Of a stretch of DNA of 34,796 bases, positions 1 to 7,695 are shown in pieces. Origin of the DNA: an uncultured Collinsella sp. (lineage in GTDB: Bacteria; Actinomycetota; Coriobacteriia; Coriobacteriales; Coriobacteriaceae); the NCBI GenBank assembly GCA_958438955.1, contig CAUBTS010000013.1, positions 1 through 34,796 on the forward strand, in the 5' to 3' direction. The notes beneath the pieces were generated by a model. The model was not told where the DNA came from. It saw only the letters and a list, made by a program, of their open reading frames with translations, and searched no databases. Made by a program: the position numbers and the translations under genes. Within the stretch, counting starts at the first letter, position 1; each line of letters starts with the position of its first letter.

Positions 1-55
1 CGCAGAGCGTGCAGCCGCAGAGCGTGCAGCCGCAGAGCGTGCAGCCGCAGAGCGT
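1..55. repeat. 15-bp tandem repeat, about 3.7 copies
   Basis: The unit CGCAGAGCGTGCAGC occurs three times without change and then breaks off after ten bases. The array runs off the left edge, so its true copy number is unknown. In the third frame it encodes a QSVQP pentapeptide repeat. Confidence 0.9.
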
Positions 56-86
56 TTCGCGCTTTCGCCGCGCGAGCGCGATGTGA
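3..86 (+). CDS. 3' end of a gene with a QSVQP-repeat tail (partial)
   Basis: Only the C-terminus is in the window: three QSVQP pentapeptides, then QSVSRFRRASAM and a TGA at 84-86. I chose this frame because nearly all its codons end in G or C, like the phage genes downstream. A second open frame through the same repeat gives AERAA repeats and stops at 103, so the frame is uncertain. The gene sits just upstream of the terminase small subunit, where phages often carry small DNA-binding or regulatory genes. No function can be assigned from the tail alone. Confidence 0.4.
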   Translation, partial: QSVQPQSVQPQSVQPQSVSRFRRASAM

Positions 87-132
87 TCGCGTCGCTTGGC
101 TAGCGCGAAACTAATCAGGAAGGAGGCCGCAG

Positions 133-564
133 GTGCCCAAGAAGGACAAGCCGCTCACGGCGAAGCAGGAAGCGTTCGCCCGCGAGATGGCCAAGCCCCG
201 CGCCAAGCAGCAGGACGCGTACCGCGCGGCCTACGACTGCAAGCGGATGAACTACAACTCGATAAGCTGCGCCGCGTCCAAGCTGATGCGCGACCCACGA
301 ATCGCGCACAGAATCCAGGAAATCCGCGACGCGGCCGCCAAGGACTGCCGCTGGGAGCTGCAGGACGCGGCCGCCCCGCTGTTCGAGGTGCTGGACGGCG
401 CGCTGCCCATCTTCCGCTGCCAGGCGGCCGAGGGCAGCATCAACGGCGACGCGCGCCTGGCCATAACCGAGAGCGTGAAGCTGCTCAACGACATGTTCGG
501 CGTGGACGGCGCGAAGGCCGCCATGGCGGAGGCGGGGGTGACCATCGTTGACGACCTCGGTTAG
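133..564 (+). CDS. terS: Phage terminase small subunit
   Basis: This 143-residue protein should bind phage DNA at the packaging site and recruit the large subunit. The N-terminus is basic (MPKKDKPLTAKQEAFAREM), followed by KQQDAYRAAY, the usual opening of terminase_2-type small subunits, in which a helix-turn-helix reads the DNA. An acidic helical C-terminus would serve for oligomerisation. The start is GTG at 133, seven bases after AAGGAGG. The gene overlaps the large-subunit gene by 17 bases, the normal order and coupling for this pair. The family call is from motifs and position; cos versus pac packaging cannot be told. Confidence 0.85.
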   Translation: MPKKDKPLTAKQEAFAREMAKPRAKQQDAYRAAYDCKRMNYNSISCAASKLMRDPRIAHRIQEIRDAAAKDCRWELQDAAAPLFEVLDGALPIFRCQAAEGSINGDARLAITESVKLLNDMFGVDGAKAAMAEAGVTIVDDLG

Positions 565-1831
565 GCTCTCGGACGTCGTGGCCTCCGTGTTCGCCGGCGT
601 GTGGCGCTCTATCAAGGCGCACGAGTTCACGCACTACTGGTTCAAGGGCGGGCGCAACTCCACCAAGTCGTCGTTCATATCCATCGCCATCGTGCTGCTG
701 ATCATGCTCAACCCGGAGGCCAACGCCGTCGTGCTGCGCAAGGTCGGCAACACGCTGCGCACGTCCGTGTACGAGCAGATAGGCTGGGCGTGCGACGTGC
801 TGGGCGTGGCGCACCTGTTCGACTTCGGCCTGTCCCCCATGGAGGTGACGTACCGCCCCACCGGGCAGGTCATACGCTTTGTGGGATGCGACAAGCCGAA
901 GAAGCTGAAGTCCGCGAAGTTCCGCACCGGCTACTGCGCCGTGGTGTGGTTCGAGGAGGTAGACGAGTTCGACGGCATGGACGAGGTGCGCAGCGTGCTG
1001 GCCACGTTCCTGCGCGGCGGCGACATGTTCTGGGTCTTCTACAGCTACAACCCTCCCCGCTCGGCTCGCAACTGGGTGAACAAGGAGGCGCGCGACCTGG
1101 AGGCCCACCCGGGCGAGGACGGGCGCTTCATATGCCACACCACGTACCTGGACGTCATAGACGAGCACCCCGAGTGGATAAGCGCCGCGGCGCTGGCGGA
1201 GGCCGAGCGCAGCCGCCGCAAGACGCCCGACTCCTACCGCTGGCAATGGCTCGGCGAGGTCATCGGCACGGGCTCCGAGGTGTTCCCCGACGAGCTGCTG
1301 GACATACGCCCCATCACCGCGGAGGAGCGCGAGTCCATCTCCCTGCGCTCGTTCGGCGTGGACGCGGGCAGCGTGCACCCGTGGGTGTTCATGGAGGCGG
1401 GCTACGACGAGAACGAGCGCGTGCTGTACCTGCTGGACGAGGAGAGCCGCCAGGGAACCGAGGCCATCGACGTCAAGACCGCCGAGCTGGTGGCGGCCAA
1501 GCTGCAGGCGGCCGAGGACCCCGCCGCCGACGTGTGGTGCGACAGCGCGGCGCGCGGCATGATCCTCTACTACCAGGAGCAGGGCATCGGCGCGCAGAAG
1601 TCGCTCAAGCAGGGCCTGAACGCGCCCAAGAGCCGCATCAGGTGGATGCAGAACCTTACGCGCATAGTCATCGATCCCGACCGCTGCCCGCTCGCCGCCA
1701 AGGAGTTCCCCGAGTTCGAGTACGTGTCGAACGGGCAGGGCGACATAACCGAGACACTGCCGAAGGTGAACGACGACGCGATAGACGCGGCGGGCTACGC
1801 CGCAGGACTGTGGATAAGGAGCAACCTCTGA
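548..1831 (+). CDS. terL: Phage terminase large subunit (ATPase-nuclease)
   Basis: This 427-residue packaging motor drives DNA into the prohead and cuts it. The Walker A region is GGRNSTKSS (residues 34-42), the variant P-loop common in PBSX/terminase_3 proteins. Walker B is VVWFEE (132-137). The C-terminal RNase H-like nuclease shows FGVDAGS, VWCDSA and NDDAIDAAGY, which supply the acidic metal ligands. Length is normal for the family. The start is uncertain: TTG at 548 gives the full frame but has a poorly spaced ribosome site, and in-frame GTG codons follow shortly. The stop overlaps the portal ATG by one base. Confidence 0.93.
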   Translation: MTTSVRLSDVVASVFAGVWRSIKAHEFTHYWFKGGRNSTKSSFISIAIVLLIMLNPEANAVVLRKVGNTLRTSVYEQIGWACDVLGVAHLFDFGLSPMEVTYRPTGQVIRFVGCDKPKKLKSAKFRTGYCAVVWFEEVDEFDGMDEVRSVLATFLRGGDMFWVFYSYNPPRSARNWVNKEARDLEAHPGEDGRFICHTTYLDVIDEHPEWISAAALAEAERSRRKTPDSYRWQWLGEVIGTGSEVFPDELLDIRPITAEERESISLRSFGVDAGSVHPWVFMEAGYDENERVLYLLDEESRQGTEAIDVKTAELVAAKLQAAEDPAADVWCDSAARGMILYYQEQGIGAQKSLKQGLNAPKSRIRWMQNLTRIVIDPDRCPLAAKEFPEFEYVSNGQGDITETLPKVNDDAIDAAGYAAGLWIRSNL

Positions 1832-3345
1832 TGGAGAAGCGAGGCAACACGGGCTACGCCGAGGCGTGGCTGCGCCGCATGGGATACCAGCCGGACACCC
1901 GCATGCAGGGCATGGTGGGCGTCTGGTTCGGCTGGTTCGCGGCGAACAACGGCTGGTACCACTACAGCGAGCGGCGCGGCTTCCGCGTGTACAAGCGCGA
2001 GCGCGCCAGCCTGCACCCGGCGGCGCTCGTGGCCGACGAGTGGGCCAGTCTGCTCATGAACGAGAGCACGATCATCTCCAGCACGAGCGACGAGCGCCGC
2101 GCCTGGATGGCGCGCTACTTCGCCAACCCCAAGGCGACGGGCGGCGTCGGCGACGAGGGGCACGAGGACGGCCAGGCCGCGCCGCAGCCGACAGAGGACG
2201 GCGACGCGCCCACATCGTTCGCCATGGACAACGCCGACTTCATAGCCCGCGCGTTCGCCATGGGCACGGGCGCGTGGGTCATCGAGCCGCGAGGCGTGAC
2301 CGACAGCGCCTACACGCCCGACGCCGAGCTGCGCATCGTGCGCTACGACGCCACGCAGATAGTCCCGCTCACGTGGAGCGCCGACGACTGCACGCAGTGC
2401 GCGTTCGTGGGCCGCGTGGAGGTCGCCGGGCGCGACTACGACCAGTGCCAGGCCCACGTGCTCAAGGGCGGCACCTACCACATCCTCACGCAGCTGTTCG
2501 ACACCAAGACGCACAAGCAGGTGGCGGTCGAGGGCATCAGCGCCGACATGGACACGCGCTGCACCCGCCCGCTTTTCGCGCTGGTGCGCCCCGCCGTGTC
2601 GAACCGCTTCTACGACTACTGCGCGATGGGCGCGAGCGTGTACTGCAACGCCGTGGGGGCCATGAAGGTGGTCGACGAGGCCGCCACCTCCCTGCTCGAC
2701 CACATTCGCGTGGGCCGCCCGCGCACGTTCGTGGACAAGACCCTCATAGAGTCCAAGACCGACAAGGGGCCGGACGGCAGCCTCACGAAGACCTACTACG
2801 CCTTCGGCGAGGCCGACGACACCATCTTCAGCATGAACCCCGGCGACGAGGGGTCGGCCAAGATCCAGACCGTTCAGAGCGACCTCAAGGCCGACGAGAA
2901 CGCCAGCGCCATCAACACGGGCCTGCGCCTGCTGTCGGTGGCGTGCGGCTTCGGCAACGGCTACTTCTCCTGGGAGTCGCACACGGGCCTGAAGACCGCC
3001 AAGGAGGTGGCGGCCGACAACTCGCAGCTGATGCGATCCATCCACCGGCACGAGAACGCCCTGCGCAAGTCCATCGTGCGCCTCGTGAACGGCATGGCCG
3101 ACGCGTGCCGCAGCATCAAGGGCGAGACCGTGCCCTACGGCGACGTCACCGTGGACTTCGACGACTCCATCATCAGCGACACGCAGAGCGCGCGCGAGAT
3201 GGCCATGAGCGAGGTCGGCGCTGGCATCATGGCCCCGTGGGAGTACCGCCGCCGCTTCTACGGCGAGACCAGCAACGAGGCCAAGGCCAACGTGCCCGAG
3301 CAGCAGGCCGGCGCGTTCGACATGCTGGGCGACGGGCTCGCCTGA
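1831..3345 (+). CDS. Phage portal protein
   Basis: This 504-residue protein should form the dodecameric ring at the capsid vertex through which DNA enters and leaves and to which the tail attaches. It lies directly after terL and overlaps it by one base (TGATG). The N-terminal part, with WFGWFAANNGWYHYSERR and a following acidic segment, and the C-terminal EVGAGIMAPWEYRRRFYGET resemble SPP1/A118-type portals; the 'imspweyR..fyge' ending is typical. An open frame extends upstream to 601 but only overlaps terL, so ATG 1831 is the start. No toxin-like fusion is seen. Confidence 0.88.
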   Translation: MEKRGNTGYAEAWLRRMGYQPDTRMQGMVGVWFGWFAANNGWYHYSERRGFRVYKRERASLHPAALVADEWASLLMNESTIISSTSDERRAWMARYFANPKATGGVGDEGHEDGQAAPQPTEDGDAPTSFAMDNADFIARAFAMGTGAWVIEPRGVTDSAYTPDAELRIVRYDATQIVPLTWSADDCTQCAFVGRVEVAGRDYDQCQAHVLKGGTYHILTQLFDTKTHKQVAVEGISADMDTRCTRPLFALVRPAVSNRFYDYCAMGASVYCNAVGAMKVVDEAATSLLDHIRVGRPRTFVDKTLIESKTDKGPDGSLTKTYYAFGEADDTIFSMNPGDEGSAKIQTVQSDLKADENASAINTGLRLLSVACGFGNGYFSWESHTGLKTAKEVAADNSQLMRSIHRHENALRKSIVRLVNGMADACRSIKGETVPYGDVTVDFDDSIISDTQSAREMAMSEVGAGIMAPWEYRRRFYGETSNEAKANVPEQQAGAFDMLGDGLA

Positions 3346-5066
3346 TGCTGGGGCCGGACTACATAGAGCACTTCACCGACGCAGCGCAGGGGGCCATGGA
3401 CGAATACACCCTGCGCCTGGCGTGCATCTACGCCGCGCTCATAGGCTCCATCGACTTCGAGGGCGACAGCGCCTACTCGCAGGCCGCCCGCAAGGCGGCG
3501 CTTGCCGCCAAGGACGTGCAGAAGGCCATGAACGAGGAGGGCCGCAGAGCCGCGCGCGAGGCTGCCAAGGCTGCGGCCGAGGCCGTGGCCAAGAGCGCCG
3601 AGGCCGACCTGGCCACGCTGGGCACGGCCATGGGCGCGCTGTCCAAGACGATGCAGTGGAGGCTGCACAACTCAGCGCGGGCCACGGCGGCGGGAGTGCA
3701 GGACGTCGTGAGCCGCGACAACCTGAAGATGCCCGCCAACGTGCAGCGCGCCTACCTCGAAGTCGTGGCGCAGGCCGTGGCTCGGGTGAACTCGGGCATG
3801 GCGGGCTACGAGCAGGCCACCCGCGAGGCCGTGCTGAAGCTGGCGCGGCGCGGCGTGTCCGTCGTGGACTACAAGAGCGGGGCGTGGGCGCAGGCGGACG
3901 TGGCCATGCGCCGCCACATTCGCACGCAGGCGGTGCAGGCCGGCAGCCGCAACACGCTGGAGCTGCTTGAAGAGACCGGGCACGACCTCGTGCAGACCTC
4001 CTCGCACGGCGGGGCGCGCGAGAGCCACGCCAAGTGGCAGGGCCGCGTGTTCAGTCTGTCGGGCAAGTCCAAGAAGTACCCGCCGTTCTACCGCGAGACG
4101 GGCTATGGCTCTGTCGATGGCCTGTGCGGCGCGAACTGCAAGCACGACTTCGGCATCTACGTGGAGGGCCAGCAGCTGCGGTACGAGCGCGATCCAGATG
4201 GCGGCGACGAGAAGCGCGAGGAGCGATACCAGGCAGAGCAGAAGCAGCGCGAGCTTGAGCGCGGCATACGCGCCGCCAAGCGCGAGGCAACGGCTCTGGA
4301 GGCCGCCGGGCTCGACAACACCAAGGAGCGCCTGCGCCTGGGCAAGCTGCAGAAGCGCCAGCGCGAGCACATAGCAGCCCATCCCTACCTGTCCCGCGAG
4401 CGCACGCGCGAGGCCGCCGTGGAATCGAAGGAGCGCATCTACCCGCTTGCCACGGACAAGACCTGGGTGCGCGAGAAGTTCATGCCGGGCAAGGGCGCGG
4501 GCACCGCCGCAGACGTGAGCCGCCGCGCCGTGAACGGCAGGGCCTACCACGACAAGGTGGCGTCCCTTCCCATCCCGAAGCACGCAAGTGAGGCCGTGTA
4601 CGCCGAAAGCCGCCGCATCCTGCGCGACCGCGACGGCACGGGCTACGAACGCATGTCCGTCGTGTCGTGGAAGAAGGGCGAGCGCGTCACCGACACCTTC
4701 GGACACGGCCTGAAGAGCCAGGCGTGCGGACTGACCGCCAAGCAGGTGGAGGCGTGCAGGCGCACCAAGGGCGGCGTGGTGCTGATCCACAACCACCCCA
4801 TGAGCTCGCCGCCGTCGTGGACCGACATTCGAACGGTGGCGGAAAACGACTGGGTGCGCAGCTCAGTGGTGGCGTGCCACGATGGTACAATCTACGAAAT
4901 CAAGGTGAACGACCGCAGCGTCGTACAAGCGTACGAGGAGCTGCGAGAGCTGGCGAAAAGAGAGCGCCCGAACGTGGGCGGCGACGTTATCGACCAGCTT
5001 GCCACCGAAATGCTCTACGAGCGAAACGAGGAAGCGAAATGGTTCAGGCTGACAAAAAAGAAGTGA
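3345..5066 (+). CDS. Minor capsid protein (Phage_min_cap2/MuF type) with C-terminal JAB-like domain
   Basis: This 573-residue head protein begins on the last base of the portal stop. Residues 1 to about 290 match the minor capsid protein 2 family: an alanine-rich helical arm, then the diagnostic HGGARESHAKWQGRVF and GLCGANCKHDFGIYVEG. A charged coiled stretch (about 290-345) follows. The last ~180 residues look like a RadC/JAB metalloprotease fold: GGVVLIHNHP with H482, H484, S491 and D494, close to the JAMM pattern HxH...SxxD but one residue shorter between the second His and Ser. MuF proteins are known carriers of toxin or enzyme domains that may be injected with the DNA. Activity of this domain is inferred only. 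Confidence 0.85.
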   Translation: MLGPDYIEHFTDAAQGAMDEYTLRLACIYAALIGSIDFEGDSAYSQAARKAALAAKDVQKAMNEEGRRAAREAAKAAAEAVAKSAEADLATLGTAMGALSKTMQWRLHNSARATAAGVQDVVSRDNLKMPANVQRAYLEVVAQAVARVNSGMAGYEQATREAVLKLARRGVSVVDYKSGAWAQADVAMRRHIRTQAVQAGSRNTLELLEETGHDLVQTSSHGGARESHAKWQGRVFSLSGKSKKYPPFYRETGYGSVDGLCGANCKHDFGIYVEGQQLRYERDPDGGDEKREERYQAEQKQRELERGIRAAKREATALEAAGLDNTKERLRLGKLQKRQREHIAAHPYLSRERTREAAVESKERIYPLATDKTWVREKFMPGKGAGTAADVSRRAVNGRAYHDKVASLPIPKHASEAVYAESRRILRDRDGTGYERMSVVSWKKGERVTDTFGHGLKSQACGLTAKQVEACRRTKGGVVLIHNHPMSSPPSWTDIRTVAENDWVRSSVVACHDGTIYEIKVNDRSVVQAYEELRELAKRERPNVGGDVIDQLATEMLYERNEEAKWFRLTKKK

Positions 5067-5203
5067 CGCCAGAGGACTGGGTGCTCGTCATAGATGACAG
5101 CGCCTCCGAGTCGAAAGCCGCCGAAAAGCTGACCAAAGAAGAGCGCGAGGAGCTTTTTGCCAAGTCCCGCAAGGTTCTGCGCGACGCGGGGCTGATGAAG
5201 TAA
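5039..5203 (+). CDS. Small acidic protein overlapping the MuF-JAB gene
   Basis: This 54-residue protein (MVQADKKEVTPEDWVLVI...) starts at ATG 5039 inside the end of the upstream gene, overlapping it by 28 bases in another frame, with GAGG about nine bases ahead. It ends LRDAGLMK before a strong terminator. It is rich in acidic residues and lysine and probably helical at its C-terminus (LTKEEREELFAKSRKVL). I do not recognise a family. Its tight overlap with a gene carrying a possible effector domain makes an immunity or partner role conceivable, but nothing in the sequence proves this. Confidence 0.65.
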   Translation: MVQADKKEVTPEDWVLVIDDSASESKAAEKLTKEEREELFAKSRKVLRDAGLMK

Positions 5204-5235
5204 ACCAAGCGACAACCGAGTAGACGCACGGCATC

Positions 5236-5267
5236 AAGGCCGCCCATCACGGGCGGCCTTTTCTTTT
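5236..5267 (+). terminator. Rho-independent terminator after the portal/MuF genes
   Basis: A 10-bp stem (AAGGCCGCCC at 5236-5245, GGGCGGCCTT at 5251-5260) with loop ATCAC is followed by a T-rich run (TTTTCTTTT). It separates the packaging/portal genes from the scaffold/capsid genes. Confidence 0.85.
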
Positions 5268-5287
5268 GCCTGGCGACACCTCGGGGA
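5259..5287 (+). repeat. 29-bp module-junction repeat, copy 1
   Basis: This stretch, TTTTCTTTTGCC then TGGCGACACCTCG and GGGA, overlaps the T-tail of the terminator. It recurs at 20975-21003 with two mismatches, again directly behind a terminator. Confidence 0.8.
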
Positions 5288-5402
5288 AGATGCGGTCACG
5301 CGATGGGGCGGCGACAACGGCCCCGCACGCGACCGCGGCGACAACGGCGGGCCATCCAAGCGCGCAGGGAAGCGCGAAAACCAAACACGGAAGGAGCAAG
5401 CG

Positions 5403-5963
5403 ATGGCGGACGACAACAAGCCCCAAGGCAACGAGGGCGGCGACAACGGCCAGCAGACCGAACCGGCGAAGGAGGTCGTGTCCTACGCGAAGTACAAGCG
5501 CGAGACCGACGAGTACCAGGAGCAGGTGAAGGCCCTCAAGGCCGAGCTGGAGCAGCGCGACAAGCAGATCGAGGAGTTCACCTCCAAGGCGGGCAACGCC
5601 GAGGAGCTGCAGGCCGCGCTCGACAAGGCCAAGGCCGACAACGAGGCGTACAAGGCCGACGCCGAGAAGCGCGAGGCCGACATGCGCCGCGACTTCGCCA
5701 TCGACACCAAGCTGGCGCAGATGGGGGTGCGCAACGCCAAGGCGGCGCGCGCGATCATCCCGAACATCGCTGACGCGAAGCTGGACGAGCAGGGCAACCT
5801 CACGGGCATCGACTTCGAGGCCCTGAAGAAGGATAACGCCTACATGTTCACCGACCAGCCCCGCGAGAGCGCGGGCGGCGACCCCAAGGGCGGCGCAGGC
5901 TCCGACGGCCTGGCCGACTTCCGCGCAGCTTTCGGACTCACCGACGAATCTTCAAAGGAGTAA
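5403..5963 (+). CDS. Phage scaffold protein (GP20-type minor structural protein)
   Basis: This 186-residue protein should act as the internal scaffold around which the capsid protein assembles before DNA entry. It has a disordered acidic N-terminus, then a long coiled coil (about residues 35-100, with ELEQRDKQIEEF and KAEADMRR-like heptads), then a conserved segment FAIDTKLAQMGVRNAKAARAII, typical of GP20 scaffolds. A C-terminal tail DFRAAFGLTDESSKE probably contacts the coat. The start is ATG 5403 after GGAAGGAG. It stands immediately before the major capsid gene, the standard place. Confidence 0.87.
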   Translation: MADDNKPQGNEGGDNGQQTEPAKEVVSYAKYKRETDEYQEQVKALKAELEQRDKQIEEFTSKAGNAEELQAALDKAKADNEAYKADAEKREADMRRDFAIDTKLAQMGVRNAKAARAIIPNIADAKLDEQGNLTGIDFEALKKDNAYMFTDQPRESAGGDPKGGAGSDGLADFRAAFGLTDESSKE

Positions 5964-5966
5964 ATC

Positions 5967-6848
5967 ATGCCAAACAGCATCGAACTGCCCAAGGGCTACG
6001 AGAACGTGCTCATGGAGGCGTACCGCAAGGAATCCCTGACCGCAGTGCTTGAGAGCGCCGCGCCGCAGGGCAACATCGCGCAGATGGAGCAGATGGGCGA
6101 GTTCTACTATCCCGTCTACTCCATGGGCGGCCTGGGCGACGTGCAGGCCAACGGGCGACTGCCGCAGAACAGCGGCGCGTCCCTGACTTGGAAGCCCATC
6201 AGCGCCAACTACGACCGCGGCACCATCCTGGAAATCGACCAGAAAGTGGACGCCCAGTCCTTCAATCTGGCGTTCGGCAACGCCGCCGCGCACTTCAACC
6301 GCACCAAGGTGGTGCCCGAGGGAGACGCGTTCGTGTTCTCCACGCTGTGCGCAGGCACCGGCATCACCAAGGAGCAGAAGACCTACGCCGACGGCGCGGA
6401 CATGCTCAAGGGCCTGAACGCCGCCATGTGCGACATGGACGAGAAGGAGGTGCCGGAAGAGGGCCGCGTGCTGTTCATCACCCCCACCCTGCTGGGTATG
6501 GTGAAGGACCTGGACACCACCAAGTCCCGAGAGGCGCTGGACGGCTTCTCCTCCATCGTGAAGGTGCCGCAGTCCCGCTTCTACAGCGCCATCGACCTTT
6601 TGGACGGCACCACCAAGGACGAGGAGATCGGCCACTACAAGAAGGGCACCGGCGCGGTGGACATGAACTTCCTCATCGTCCACAAGGACGCCGTGGTGCT
6701 GCGCTGGAACTTCGCGCACGGCAAGGTCATCGACGCCGAAGACAACCAGCAGGGCTTCGGCCACCTGTTCAAGTACCGCAAGTACGGCGTGTGCGGCGTC
6801 CGCGAGAACCTGGCGCACTACATCACCGCAGGCATGAAGGCCGCGTAG
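5967..6848 (+). CDS. Major capsid protein
   Basis: This 293-residue protein should form the icosahedral shell. It follows the scaffold gene by three bases and has a perfect ribosome site (AAAGGAG, 5954-5960). The sequence starts MPNSIELPKGYENVLMEAY and contains LTWKPISANYDRGTILEID, VLFITPTLLGMVKDL and KVPQSRFYSAIDLLDG, which fit the HK97-fold/P22-coat-like capsid proteins of A118-type phages: an N-arm, a P-domain with the long spine helix, and an A-domain 'VP..RFY' segment. There is no obvious protease cleavage leader. The call rests on position, length and fold-type segments. Confidence 0.85.
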   Translation: MPNSIELPKGYENVLMEAYRKESLTAVLESAAPQGNIAQMEQMGEFYYPVYSMGGLGDVQANGRLPQNSGASLTWKPISANYDRGTILEIDQKVDAQSFNLAFGNAAAHFNRTKVVPEGDAFVFSTLCAGTGITKEQKTYADGADMLKGLNAAMCDMDEKEVPEEGRVLFITPTLLGMVKDLDTTKSREALDGFSSIVKVPQSRFYSAIDLLDGTTKDEEIGHYKKGTGAVDMNFLIVHKDAVVLRWNFAHGKVIDAEDNQQGFGHLFKYRKYGVCGVRENLAHYITAGMKAA

Positions 6849-6862
6849 GAAGGAGGCGCGAC

Positions 6863-7018
6863 ATGCGCACCATTGGACTGGCCTTCGAGAAGGAGGCCCC
6901 GAAGAAGGCCAAGCCCGCCAAGGGCAAGGCGGAAAAGCCCGAGGCGAAGGCCGCAGACGAGCAGCCCGCCAAGGGCAAGGCGGAAAAGCCCGAGGCGGCC
7001 GAGGACGATGGAAACTAG
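6863..7018 (+). CDS. Small Lys/Ala/Glu-rich head-region protein with internal repeat
   Basis: This 51-residue protein starts at ATG 6863 after GGAAGGAGG. After MRTIGLAFEKEAPKKA it consists of low-complexity sequence with two copies of PAKGKAEKPEA, encoded by a 35-bp direct DNA repeat. It overlaps the next gene by 11 bases. Phages of this type often have a small protein between capsid and connector genes, some with a HeH/LEM or Rho-like domain, but none is visible here. Probably disordered; function unknown. Confidence 0.7.
   Translation: MRTIGLAFEKEAPKKAKPAKGKAEKPEAKAADEQPAKGKAEKPEAAEDDGN
6912..6997 (+). repeat. 35-bp perfect direct repeat inside the small Lys-rich gene
   Basis: The segments 6912-6946 and 6963-6997 are identical and start 51 bases apart, so they stay in frame. 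Slippage between them would change the protein length by 17 residues without a frameshift. Confidence 0.9.
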
Positions 7019-7367
7019 AGCCCCGACCCACGAGGACTACCTGGCAGCCGGGCGCGGGGAGCTGTCCGCCGAGGAGTTCAAGGCGGCGCTCCCCCACGCC
7101 ACGGCAGCCGTGCGCGACCTGATCTTCCCCAACGAGCCGGACGGCTCCGAGGAGTGGGCGCGCGCGGTCATGGCGGCCTGCGAGGTCGACGCCGCATACG
7201 GATGCTCGGGCGGCATCATGGAGGGCGGCGGCTTTACCGTCGGCTCGTTCTCGTGGAACCCCGGTACCGAAGGGGCCAGCACCTACCGCAGCGACATGGA
7301 GGCCGCCGTCCGCCGCGAGCTGCTTGGAACGCCGCTGCTCTACGCGGGCATCGGGGGTACCAGATGA
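7008..7367 (+). CDS. Head-tail connector/adaptor protein
   Basis: This 119-residue protein (METRAPTHEDYLAAGRGELSAEEF...) lies directly behind the capsid genes, where phages encode the adaptor that sits on the portal ring. Its all-helical opening with 'hedYlaa..g.lsaeefkaalp.A...' resembles the gp6/YqbG-type adaptors, which typically begin with a helical bundle whose first residues read like 'ty.dY......i....f..l...A'. ATG 7008 overlaps the previous gene by 11 bases, and its stop overlaps the next start (ATGA). The longer upstream frame is rejected because it only shadows the Lys-rich gene. Confidence 0.7.
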   Translation: METRAPTHEDYLAAGRGELSAEEFKAALPHATAAVRDLIFPNEPDGSEEWARAVMAACEVDAAYGCSGGIMEGGGFTVGSFSWNPGTEGASTYRSDMEAAVRRELLGTPLLYAGIGGTR

Positions 7368-7693
7368 TGCGGGTGCCGCGCTCGGCGCGGCCCTCCACCA
7401 TGTTCGTCAAGGTGCCCAGGGAGGGCGGCTACGGCGGCGAGTTCGAGCAGCCCGTCGAGGTGCGCCGCGTGCGCTTCGAGCCCGTCTCGGCGTGGCTCGT
7501 GCGCGAGTACGCCCTGGGCGACGGCGCGCAGGGCCTCGTGATAGCAGACGGCGCGGACAGCCCCGGCATGTTCGACGTGCCCGTGGGCAGCCGCGTGAGC
7601 ATCGACGGGGGCGAGTGGATGAACGTGGCGAGGTGCACGCCCCGCCGCGCGTTCGGCACCCGTCCCCACCACTGGGAACTGGAGGTGAGGTAG
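7364..7693 (+). CDS. Minor capsid protein (Minor_capsid_1-like), probable head-closure protein
   Basis: This 109-residue protein starts at ATG 7364 (a second ATG follows at 7367) and overlaps the connector stop by four bases. The pattern VKVPREGGYGGEFEQPVEVRRVRFEP, a beta-rich middle and a C-terminal VSIDGGEWMNVARCTPRRA resembles the Minor_capsid_1 family of A118-like phages. Proteins in this position close the head after packaging. The family call comes from recognisable motifs and the order connector - minor capsid 1 - 2 - 3. Confidence 0.72.
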   Translation: MMRVPRSARPSTMFVKVPREGGYGGEFEQPVEVRRVRFEPVSAWLVREYALGDGAQGLVIADGADSPGMFDVPVGSRVSIDGGEWMNVARCTPRRAFGTRPHHWELEVR

Positions 7694-7695
7694 CC

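Noticed and set aside
5266..5529. An 87-codon frame starting in the junction repeat
   Set aside because: It is low-complexity (Thr/Ala/Arg) and overlaps the scaffold gene in another frame, while the scaffold has a clear ribosome site at 5403.
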